Shown here piece after piece: positions 8,252 to 14,760 of a stretch of DNA of 35,535 bases. Position 1 is the first letter of the stretch, and each line of letters starts with the position of its first letter. The position numbers and the translations under genes were made by a program. Source of the DNA: Lentimicrobiaceae bacterium (GTDB lineage Bacteria > Bacteroidota > Bacteroidia > Bacteroidales > F082); assembly GCA_015061365.1 (NCBI GenBank), contig SUWS01000026.1:1-35535 (forward strand), written 5' to 3'. The notes beneath the pieces were generated by a model. It had not been told where the DNA came from, ran no database searches, and saw only the letters and a program-made list of their open reading frames with translations.

Positions 8252-8576
8252 CTTTCATAATCTCCTCAATTTCCTTGCGACTGATGCTTTCTCGTTCCGC
8301 TTTGTCGTATATCGTCAGAAGGTTGATTTCGCCTTCATGGACGGATAATATTACGGTGTAGGTTATGACTCTCGCGCCGTGACTTTTCCCTTTCCCTTTA
8401 GAGCCAATTGCCATCCTGACTTTACGTAAGCCAACACCAATCTCAACGCCGGAATTAGGGTTGTGATGTAATTCTTTAATAAAGTTGGCGTAATCCTGTT
8501 TGATAGAACGATACTTCTTGCTTAGTCGTCTCAGGTTTTTGGCAAATTCGGGAAGAACGTTAATCCTATAATTCAT
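8244..8576 (-). CDS. RelE/ParE-family toxin
   Basis: This 110-residue protein has the compact RelE/ParE pattern: an N-terminal strand MNYRINVLPEF, a helix FAKNLRRLSKKYRSIKQDYANF, a central strand with LRKVRMAIGSKGKGKSHGARVITY, and VILSVHEGEINLLTIYDKAE, followed by a C-terminal helix. RelE-type members cut mRNA on the ribosome, while ParE members block gyrase; this sequence does not decide which. The gene overlaps the upstream small gene by 11 bp, the usual antitoxin-toxin arrangement. The last codons run into a degenerate repeat. Confidence 0.8.
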   Translation of the reverse strand: MNYRINVLPEFAKNLRRLSKKYRSIKQDYANFIKELHHNPNSGVEIGVGLRKVRMAIGSKGKGKSHGARVITYTVILSVHEGEINLLTIYDKAERESISRKEIEEIMKEL

Positions 8577-8775
8577 TTAGAAGTTCCTCCGCCGTCATTA
8601 GTTTGCGACCACTTGAACGAGCTTCTCTTATCTCCAAAAGTCCGTCCCTAATGGCATCGAGGATCTCCTGCTTCTCAATGTATTCTTTCTCTTCTTTCAT
8701 AATTTGATTTTGAAATTCTTCGTTTTTCTGACGCCATTGCATCGACGTCGCTACGTTTAAATTTAATGCTTTCAT
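8566..8775 (-). CDS. Antitoxin partner of the RelE/ParE-type toxin
   Basis: The product has 69 residues, is charged and mostly helical, with ITALIC-like family features not recognisable by eye. A central segment rich in E and K (NQIMKEEKEYIEKQEILDAI) is followed by LLEIREARSSGRKLMTAEEL, which resembles the toxin-wrapping tails of RelB/Phd-type antitoxins. The assignment rests mainly on context: it comes first, overlaps the toxin by 11 bp, and has a strong promoter. The DNA-binding part is unclear, so the antitoxin class is not assigned. Confidence 0.7.
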   Translation of the reverse strand: MKALNLNVATSMQWRQKNEEFQNQIMKEEKEYIEKQEILDAIRDGLLEIREARSSGRKLMTAEELLNEL

Positions 8776-8802
8776 ATCTTCTGGTTTTAAAGTTTAACAC
8801 TG

Positions 8803-8833
8803 CAAATATACAATCGTGAAAGTCGTTTGTCAA
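8803..8833 (-). promoter_or_regulatory. Promoter of the toxin-antitoxin operon
   Basis: On the minus strand TTG (8831-8833) is followed after 20 bp by TATATTTG (8803-8810), a textbook Bacteroidota -33/-7 pair. The leader to ATG 8775 is about 20 nt. Confidence 0.75.
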
Positions 8834-8846
8834 GTTAATTTTTCAT

Positions 8847-9494
8847 AAAAATTTTTCGCAATTATATACGTCTTTACACTAAAAATAAAATTTTGTCTTA
8901 TAAAAATAAATCCAGAAGAAGTTCAATTTTAGTGAAAGTTATTTTAAATTTCTATAATCAGGCATAGATGTTTCGATATCAATTTCAACATCGGAATTGT
9001 TTCTATCCCATTCTTTAATAAGAACTTTCCAATTACTTTCACCCCATTTATCCTTTCCATTTAAGAACTTTACCAAATCCCTTCGTTGACTGGAGTTTAA
9101 AACATCTTCTTTGCCAGTATGATGAAAATATTCTGCGACTTTGATTTTTACGCAAGTATGAAATACCAATCCAAGTGTTGACTGATCTACAATATGAAAA
9201 TGTGGAATTTTGCCAGGATCATTCATTCTAACATAAATACACAATTTACTATTGATATTGCCGATTGCCGCCATTTCTGTCAACATTCGCTCATTGTTCA
9301 ATGTATCATCAATTATATTGAAATTGGTGATATAATCTTTTAATGACTTCATAAATAATTCCGTTATTGCTTATACACTATATATAACAAAAATAATGAA
9401 TAAATTAATATGAATGATGAAAAAATGTTATATTTGTATTTAATTTTACATCAGAAAACTTTAGTGTAAAGTTATATATAATCGCCAAATTTTT
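8847..9494. repeat. Imperfect inverted repeat around a single gene
   Basis: The left arm 8847-8883 and the complement of the right arm 9460-9494 align as aaaaattt..cg.attatata....ctttacactaaa, about 30 of 36 positions alike, including 12 identical bases at the inner end. They enclose only the 137-residue gene at 8939-9352. AT-richness raises the odds of a chance match, so this is a candidate non-autonomous or cassette-like element. No transposase and no clear target duplication are visible. Confidence 0.4.
8939..9352 (-). CDS. Hypothetical protein, DUF4160-like HxH motif
   Basis: I do not firmly recognise this 137-residue protein. The central part CIYVRMNDPGKIPHFHIVD (about residues 38-56) resembles the PPHFHV motif of DUF4160 proteins, which often sit beside DUF2442 genes in toxin-antitoxin-like pairs. 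The C-terminal segment LNSSQRRDLVKFLN...WKVLIKEWDRNN also recalls the end of that family, where a helix and a final W precede the tail. No partner gene lies beside it. The gene sits alone within an imperfect inverted repeat, and no signal peptide or membrane segment is seen. Confidence 0.5.
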   Translation of the reverse strand: MKSLKDYITNFNIIDDTLNNERMLTEMAAIGNINSKLCIYVRMNDPGKIPHFHIVDQSTLGLVFHTCVKIKVAEYFHHTGKEDVLNSSQRRDLVKFLNGKDKWGESNWKVLIKEWDRNNSDVEIDIETSMPDYRNLK

Positions 9495-9504
9495 AACGTT
9501 TTGA

Positions 9505-9863
9505 GCTGAAAAAAATAATAACTTTGTAATTGAAAATCTTACCTTATATATAACAGAGGAAGAGCACAAAGATGCAAAAAGTGAATTGAAATATTCAGTC
9601 GATAAGTTGGGCTTATTCTCTGGCTTAAGTACAAATGAATTTAATGAGTTTTTTGATAAATACATGAGTTATATGAATGTAAACCAAACTACAATAACAA
9701 CAATAATAAATACCAAGAATATATTGGCATTTTAGAAGCCAATAAAAACCTTATTCTTAATGGTGCTCCCGGAACGGGAAAGACTTGGATTGCCAAAGAG
9801 ATTGCAAAAAATATGGGTTGCTCAGATAACGAAATTGTTTTCGGACAGTCTCCCCTATGTTGA
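9505..9863 (+). pseudogene. McrB-like AAA+ ATPase remnant
   Basis: Two reading frames together encode a broken gene. The first, lacking any start codon, reads ...KSELKYSVDKLGLFSGLSTN (about 9580-9640) and runs on to FDKYMSYM (about 9651-9674). After a frame change near 9670-9715 the second reads YQEYIGILEANKNLILNGAP and continues through the Walker A motif GAPGTGKT (9762-9785) to EIAKNMGCSDNEIVFGQ before a stop at 9861. The NLILNGAPGTGKT context is typical of McrB-type GTPases of modification-dependent restriction systems. Everything downstream (Walker B, sensor motifs) and an McrC gene are missing. A TAACTTTG box at 9519-9526 may be an old promoter. Confidence 0.6.
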
Positions 9864-9926
9864 AAATCAGGGTGTTGTAAGGGAGTGTTTTGATTTAGGC
9901 GAATTTTTATCATTAGATATTTCAGA

Positions 9927-9972
9927 AGACAACGAAAAACAAGTAGGGATGCTTGCCTCGTTGTCTTTTTTA
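9927..9972 (+). terminator. Terminator downstream of the AAA remnant
   Basis: AGACAACGA (9927-9935) pairs with TCGTTGTCT (9958-9966) and is followed by a T-run. An inner CAAG/CTTG stem adds stability. It probably ended the gene now reduced to a remnant, and it insulates the repeat-protein gene that follows. Confidence 0.7.
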
Positions 9973-10050
9973 TTTTCAGAACCCACTTAAGTTTTTTAAA
10001 CAAATTGTTATATAGAAATAAAATAAATAAACTCACTAAATTTTAATATT

Positions 10051-11346
10051 ATGGCAAAATATGAAATAAAAGACGGTGTCTGTATCATTCCAGAAGGAAC
10101 AACTGAAATAGAGAGTTATGCATTTTTTGATAAAGGTGCATTGACAAACATAGTTATTCCGGACTCTGTAACTGAAATAGGTGACTTTGCATTCTGTGAA
10201 TGCACTGGATTGACAAGCGTAGTGATTCCTGGTTCTGTAACTGAGATAGGTGACCATGCATTCTTTGGATGCACTGGATTGACGAGCATAGAGATCCCAA
10301 CTTCTGTAACTGAGATAGGTGACCATGCATTCTTAGGATGCACTGGATTGACAAGCGTAGTGATTCCTGATTCTGTAACTAAAATAGGTGATGATGCTTT
10401 TTCAGATTGTTGTGCTTTGACAAGCGTAGTGATTTCTAATTCTGTAACTAAAATAGGTGATGATGCTTTTTCAGATTGTCGGGCATTGACAAGTATAAAG
10501 GTTGCAGAGGATAATCCTAAGTACGATTCTCGTGGTGGATGTAATGCAATAATAGAAACAGAATCGAATAAACTATTGTTTGGATGTCAATCGACAGTCA
10601 TACCAGATTCAGTTGCTGAAATAGGAGGCGCTTTTTCAAATTGTTGTGCTTTGACAAGCATAGAGATCCCAACTTCTGTAACTGAAATAGGTGTATGGGC
10701 TTTTGAAAGCTGCGGATTGACGAGCGTAGTGATTCCTGATTCTGTAACTAAAATAGGTGATTATGCTTTTTCAGATTGTTGTGCTTTGACAAGCGTAGTG
10801 ATTCCTAATTCTGTAACTAAAATAGGACATAATGCTTTTTCAGATTGTCGGGCATTGACAAGTATAAAGGTTGCAGAGGATAATCCTAAGTACGATTCTC
10901 GTGGTGGATGTAATGCAATAATAGAAACAGAATCGAATAAACTATTGTTTGGATGTCAATCGACAGTCATCCCAGATTCAGTTGCTGAAATAGGAAGAGG
11001 CGCTTTTTCAAATTGTTGTGCTTTGACAAGCATAGAGATCCCAACTTCTGTAACTGAGATAGGTGACTTTGCATTCTTTGGATGCACTGGATTGACAAGC
11101 GTAGTGATTCCTAGTTCTGTAACTGAGATAGGTGACCATGCATTCTTTGGATGCACTGGATTAACAAATGCTGAAATACATTCGCCAGAAATTGAATTCG
11201 GTATACGTGTTTTGTGTGAATGCGAAAATTTAAAGTCCATAAAAGTTCCAGCTAAGAAGACTGATTATTATAAGAAACGTCTTCCAGAAGAACTTCATGA
11301 TTTAATTGTCGAGATGGAACCGAAAAAGAAGACTAAGAAGAAATAA
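10051..11346 (+). CDS. BspA-like leucine-rich repeat protein (LRR_5), no signal peptide
   Basis: This 431-residue protein is built almost entirely of 23-residue LRR_5/BspA-type repeats with the pattern LTSVVIPDSVTEIGDHAFFGCTG. Many relatives are surface proteins that bind host or bacterial partners. This one starts MAKYEIKDGVCIIPEGTTEI with no signal sequence, and it ends in a lysine-rich tail EPKKKTKKK, so a cytoplasmic location is likelier. A 123-residue block including KVAEDNPKYDSRGG is present twice at near-identical DNA level, showing recent recombination inside the gene. It is followed by its own terminator. Its role is unknown. Confidence 0.85.
   Translation: MAKYEIKDGVCIIPEGTTEIESYAFFDKGALTNIVIPDSVTEIGDFAFCECTGLTSVVIPGSVTEIGDHAFFGCTGLTSIEIPTSVTEIGDHAFLGCTGLTSVVIPDSVTKIGDDAFSDCCALTSVVISNSVTKIGDDAFSDCRALTSIKVAEDNPKYDSRGGCNAIIETESNKLLFGCQSTVIPDSVAEIGGAFSNCCALTSIEIPTSVTEIGVWAFESCGLTSVVIPDSVTKIGDYAFSDCCALTSVVIPNSVTKIGHNAFSDCRALTSIKVAEDNPKYDSRGGCNAIIETESNKLLFGCQSTVIPDSVAEIGRGAFSNCCALTSIEIPTSVTEIGDFAFFGCTGLTSVVIPSSVTEIGDHAFFGCTGLTNAEIHSPEIEFGIRVLCECENLKSIKVPAKKTDYYKKRLPEELHDLIVEMEPKKKTKKK
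10354..11064 (+). repeat. Direct duplication inside the BspA-like gene
   Basis: The segments 10354-10692 and 10723-11064 are almost identical at an offset of 369 bp (123 codons). They differ by a few substitutions and one in-frame 3-bp gap (ATAGGAGGC versus ATAGGAAGAGGC). The offset is not a whole number of 23-residue repeats, so a block with its interrupting KVAEDNPKYDSRGG module was copied as a unit. Confidence 0.9.
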
Positions 11347-11354
11347 AAAGACAC

Positions 11355-11411
11355 AGACGTATCATTAAAATCTGAAAATGTAAAATTTTTCGTTGGTGAT
11401 ACGTCTTTTAT
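11355..11411 (+). terminator. Long-stem terminator after the BspA-like gene
   Basis: AGACGTATCA (11355-11364) pairs perfectly with TGATACGTCT (11397-11406), followed by TTTTATTTT. The loop is long (32 nt) and AT-rich. Confidence 0.7.
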
Positions 11412-11443
11412 TTTAAATTTGTGAAATTAAAAAAATAGAAAGA

Positions 11444-12367
11444 ATGACTAATAATTTTGTAATTGAAAATGGTGTTCTAATCAGTTGTGAAGGAACAGAA
11501 ATAACTAGAATACCAGAAGGTGTACATACTATAAATAAAGATTCTATATCATCAAACCCTTATAATGCTTTTAATATTAAAGAACTTTATTTGCCTAGTA
11601 CTATTGATTATAATAATGTAGAATATGGATCTTTGGAATGTTGTCATAAGTTAAGCAAGATAACAATGCCGTCAAAATTGCTTAAATACGATTCTAAATT
11701 TTCAACAAAAGCTCATTATAAATACTCGGGAACAGTTAATACTTCTGCGATATTTTTCTTGTTTTTTGGTAGAGGTTTACCGTCAGACCTTAAGGAAATT
11801 GTTGTGTATGGAGATGAAAAAGATTTGGATCTATCCATTCTTGATTGGGAATTCCTTCAACGTTTTCAGAGAAGTTTCACACTTCGTATTGAAAATGAAG
11901 TGACATATATTAAATTGGGTGATGATAAATTTAAAAGGGATAGTTATTCCAAGGAAATTATGCTGCCTCATATATGTATAAACAATTTTGCAGAAAATGT
12001 AGCGATAGATGCTTCTGAAAAATGGGATAGAGGTACGTTTATATATCGTGCTCCAAAGGCTAATCTGTTAGAAACAACTGATAACTCCGTTGAACTGACA
12101 TTGTCTCCAAGAGAAATGTCGTATAACGATAAGCGTTGGGAATGCCCGATAAAGATTAACGTATCAGCGGTAACATATCTATATCCAGTAGAACTTGAAT
12201 GTTATGAAACAGAAAAACATCAAGGATGCAAACTCTTATTACTCGGAGATAGAATAGATGAAATGCCTTTAGAAAACCTAAATAGAGAAAGCTATCCAAC
12301 TGTCATAGTTTGGGAAAATTATGACACTGTATATGGAAAACTGAAAGCAAAAGGATGGACTTTATAG
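11444..12367 (+). CDS. Hypothetical protein with divergent LRR_5-like N-terminus
   Basis: This 307-residue protein is not recognised as a whole. The first 80 residues (NFVIENGVLISCEGTEITRI, then IPEGVHTI and IKELYLPSTI) look like one or two degenerate BspA-like repeats, matching the preceding gene. The rest is mixed alpha/beta without recognised motifs, with an aromatic stretch AIFFLFFGRGLP (about 103-114) too short to call a membrane segment. There is no signal peptide. It lies 38 bp before the nuclease gene on the same strand, so the two may be co-transcribed. A regulatory or targeting partner of the nuclease is possible but unproven. Confidence 0.6.
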   Translation: MTNNFVIENGVLISCEGTEITRIPEGVHTINKDSISSNPYNAFNIKELYLPSTIDYNNVEYGSLECCHKLSKITMPSKLLKYDSKFSTKAHYKYSGTVNTSAIFFLFFGRGLPSDLKEIVVYGDEKDLDLSILDWEFLQRFQRSFTLRIENEVTYIKLGDDKFKRDSYSKEIMLPHICINNFAENVAIDASEKWDRGTFIYRAPKANLLETTDNSVELTLSPREMSYNDKRWECPIKINVSAVTYLYPVELECYETEKHQGCKLLLLGDRIDEMPLENLNRESYPTVIVWENYDTVYGKLKAKGWTL

Positions 12368-12404
12368 ATACATTGATAGTTGTTTTATTTTATATTTAAT
12401 TGGT

Positions 12405-13952
12405 ATGAATAATCACGAAGAAAATAAAAAGGGTATTGTTCTGAATAGAATGTACACAGGCAGCTATTTGTCCACAAACCTTGGTCATGAGGTTATCAAT
12501 ATGTTTCAAGCGGATAATGATAAGCATGATAATGGTAAGCATTATCTGTATTTGAATGCGAAGGGTAACTTTAGTGATTCTGGAAAAAAAGTTTCAACAA
12601 TGCTTCTTGTACGACATATTGAAAAAAATAAGGTGGAAGTTGTTGGTATGGCAAAGAATTTAAAATATGTAGAAAGTGCATTTTGTACCCTTCCTCGCGA
12701 TATAGCAAGAGTAAATGAGGATGTTAGAAAAGACCAACTTGGATTACAGATTAGATATGGAGGCGTCTCTATAGAGAAAATTTTTGGAACACAGGGACAA
12801 CAAAGTGTATATGTATCATATTGGGTCGATCCAAAGGATTTCTATCGTCCTAAATTTGGTAATCGTCTAATCATTGAGTTTACAGGAAAAAGTGAGACTT
12901 ACTTGGTCACAAGTGATGAATCTAGGGAAAATGAAAGTTGTGATAATGGAAATAATATAAAAACGATAAAGTTGAATGAAAATTTCGCTTCAACATCTTT
13001 GCACCAGTTTATTTTAGATGATGATTCTGTTAATAAGTTGGAGGATATATGTAATCATGATGATAACCTAAAAGGAGATAAAGAAAACTTTTGGGAATGT
13101 AAAAGCGAGAAGATAGATTTACCCAAGGATTTTGAAGAACGTGAAATTTCCCTATTTGATATTTGTCAACTTCAAAAAGATGAAAATAAATTCTCCAATG
13201 CATTAAGTTATTTTATGCAGAAATATCCAAAATTATGGATTAAATTCCTAGAGGAATATTTTGAAAAAAAATATAGTTTTGGGGAAATCATATCTGTAAG
13301 CAGAGAAGAAAATGCAAAAGTAGATGGTAAAGATAATACAGGAGGACGTATTGACCTTTTGATTCGGACAGAGAATAGTTATATTATAATTGAAAATAAA
13401 ATTGATTCTGATATTATTGTCGAGGGAAACATTACTCAACTACAACGATATTATAATTATGTTGAATGTCTTAAGAAAGAAGAGCAAAATAGATTAAACA
13501 GATATGAAGAAAAATTAAAAGATAAATATGACAAAAGAAAGAAACAATATAATGGACTTTCTGATATAGCACAACAAAAGAAGGGTGGCTGGGCTGAAAG
13601 ATGGAAGAATGATATAGTAATACTTGAAAAAAAGTTGGAAGTTACAAAGTCTAATATTGAAAAATTAAAATCAAGAGAGGTTATAGGAGTTGTTCTTTAT
13701 CCAGATTATAATAAGCCAGATGAAGTGCTTTTGAAAATAGATGATGTTAATAAATATAATAAACTACCGTACTCTAAAATTTATAATTGGTTGAAAGATA
13801 ACGCGAAAGATACACTATCTAATGATGCTAATTTTAAAGCATTCTATAACGCAATGAAACAACATACATTCAAGTATAGAAGTGAGTCTTTGTACGAAGA
13901 AATGAAAGAGATTTTTTTCTCAAGAATTAAAGAACTTAGTATTATGAAGTGA
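12405..13952 (+). CDS. PD-(D/E)XK nuclease-family protein with unknown N-terminal domain
   Basis: The protein has 515 residues. The C-terminal half holds a PD-(D/E)XK nuclease core of the PDDEXK_4 type: E260 in DENKFSNALSYF, D317 in GGRIDLLI, and E330-x-K332 in YIIIENKI, followed by QLQRYYNYV. A charged coiled-coil-like insertion (about 355-420) precedes the last strand VIGVVLYPDY. The N-terminal 200 residues (LNRMYTGSYLSTNLGHEVIN, YVSYWVDPKDFYRPKFGNRL) form a domain I cannot name. Such nucleases commonly occur in phage-defence and restriction loci, and the neighbouring McrB-like remnant and DUF2779 genes fit that setting. The target is unknown. Confidence 0.75.
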   Translation: MNNHEENKKGIVLNRMYTGSYLSTNLGHEVINMFQADNDKHDNGKHYLYLNAKGNFSDSGKKVSTMLLVRHIEKNKVEVVGMAKNLKYVESAFCTLPRDIARVNEDVRKDQLGLQIRYGGVSIEKIFGTQGQQSVYVSYWVDPKDFYRPKFGNRLIIEFTGKSETYLVTSDESRENESCDNGNNIKTIKLNENFASTSLHQFILDDDSVNKLEDICNHDDNLKGDKENFWECKSEKIDLPKDFEEREISLFDICQLQKDENKFSNALSYFMQKYPKLWIKFLEEYFEKKYSFGEIISVSREENAKVDGKDNTGGRIDLLIRTENSYIIIENKIDSDIIVEGNITQLQRYYNYVECLKKEEQNRLNRYEEKLKDKYDKRKKQYNGLSDIAQQKKGGWAERWKNDIVILEKKLEVTKSNIEKLKSREVIGVVLYPDYNKPDEVLLKIDDVNKYNKLPYSKIYNWLKDNAKDTLSNDANFKAFYNAMKQHTFKYRSESLYEEMKEIFFSRIKELSIMK

Positions 13953-13954
13953 TT

Positions 13955-14128
13955 ATGAAACAAAAACTATTCACAAAATCTGCCTTTAAAGTTGCTTTTA
14001 CTTGTCCAAGACAACTGCAACTCGGCGATGATAAAGCGACTTCGGCATTAGAGCAAGCCTTGTTGAGATATTGTCACCTCGACACTCTCGCCATGGTCAG
14101 AATCTGGGAGAAATTGTCATCATTATAG
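13955..14128 (+). pseudogene. Internally deleted DUF2779 gene, chimeric 57-codon ORF
   Basis: The ORF starts 2 bp after the nuclease stop codon. Its first part FTKSAFKVAFTCPRQLQL matches the N-terminal cysteine motif of DUF2779 proteins. It then jumps to QALLRYCHLDTLAMVRIWEK, the C-terminal end of the same family, with about 450 codons missing but the frame kept. From 14072 onward the DNA is nearly identical to the end of the intact gene downstream (16267 onward), while the first part is clearly different. So this was a diverged paralogue whose 3' end was copied from its neighbour. Only the last exonuclease motif (Y..HLD) is left, so it is probably nonfunctional. Confidence 0.75.
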
Positions 14129-14311
14129 TAATTGAAATTTGAAAATCAGGACGTATCCATACGCCCTGATTTTTTTTCTAGGTGCCTGAACCGTGCGTCT
14201 TTACTTTACCCTAAACATTACACTCTAAAACCTATACTAAAAAAGTGGACAAAGTCTGTTGACTGTTGTCCGTTGACAACCACCAATATCCCAAAAAAAT
14301 CTTAACAATTA
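14072..14311 (+). repeat. Direct repeat, copy A (gene end plus flank)
   Basis: These 240 bp match 16267-16513 almost base for base: the last 19 codons of the DUF2779 gene, a terminator and about 130 bp of noncoding flank. The differences are a few substitutions and one missing 7-bp unit: gttgtccgttgac here versus gttgtccgttgtccgttgac in copy B. The copy ends exactly where the IS982-family remnant begins. Confidence 0.9.
14142..14178 (+). terminator. Terminator in copy A
   Basis: AAAATCAGG and CGTAT pair with ATACG and CCTGATTTT (one internal A-C mismatch), followed by an eight-T run. The same terminator follows the intact gene at 16337-16373. Confidence 0.85.
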
Positions 14312-14748
14312 ACGTGAGTTCGATATAAGGAACTATCAAATAATCAAGCAATAATCTTCATTAGATAAACTTGAACCCTGTAAGGGTTACAGATAGCAGG
14401 CAGACGATGAAGTTTGAAGCCAAAGAACCAACCCATAGAGCATTGTCCTCTCATGGCGATTCCTTTGAAGACCTTGTGACAATGGATGCGTTGATTACGA
14501 CATACTCTCAACGGAACATTATGAGAATTGTTATCATTTCGGCATCGGAGAGACGACTTGGCTTGTTCCTATGTTTTTTAACTGTTTCATTAAAAAATTT
14601 GCAGAAGTCGTCTGCCATATAGAAAATATCAATAACTTTGCTGTCGGGTAACATAACGTTTTGTTCTTTTTGTTAGCACTTTAAAGATACAAAAAATATC
14701 GTTATGTTATTCATTTTTAGTAAATTATTTATATCGAACTCACGTTAA
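14309..14748 (-). mobile_element. IS982-family element, internally deleted
   Basis: Perfect 20-bp terminal inverted repeats, TTAACGTGAGTTCGATATAA at 14309-14328 and its complement at 14729-14748, bound 440 bp. On the minus strand the interior encodes transposase fragments typical of IS982 enzymes: MLPDSKVIDIFYMADDFCKF and KKHRNKPSRLSDAEMITIL, then after a deletion and frame change PLRVCRNQRIHCHKVFKGIA and GQCSMGWFFGFKLH. A full element of this family is about 1 kb, so well over half the gene is lost and it cannot move by itself. The right end lies 12 bp before the DUF2779 gene. Confidence 0.85.
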
Positions 14749-14760
14749 TATAGATATAAT

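Noticed and set aside
9760-9990. 76-codon plus-strand frame after the AAA fragment
   Set aside because: It reads the Walker A DNA in the wrong frame and runs through a terminator stem, so it is a by-product of the decayed gene.
10393-11064. Possible CRISPR-like array in the repeat region
   Set aside because: The 69-bp periodicity is a translated 23-residue leucine-rich repeat in one open frame, not direct repeats with unique spacers. No CRISPR array is seen anywhere in the window.
14371-14622. 83-codon plus-strand frame inside the IS982 remnant
   Set aside because: The minus strand carries clear transposase fragments here, and this frame is their shadow.
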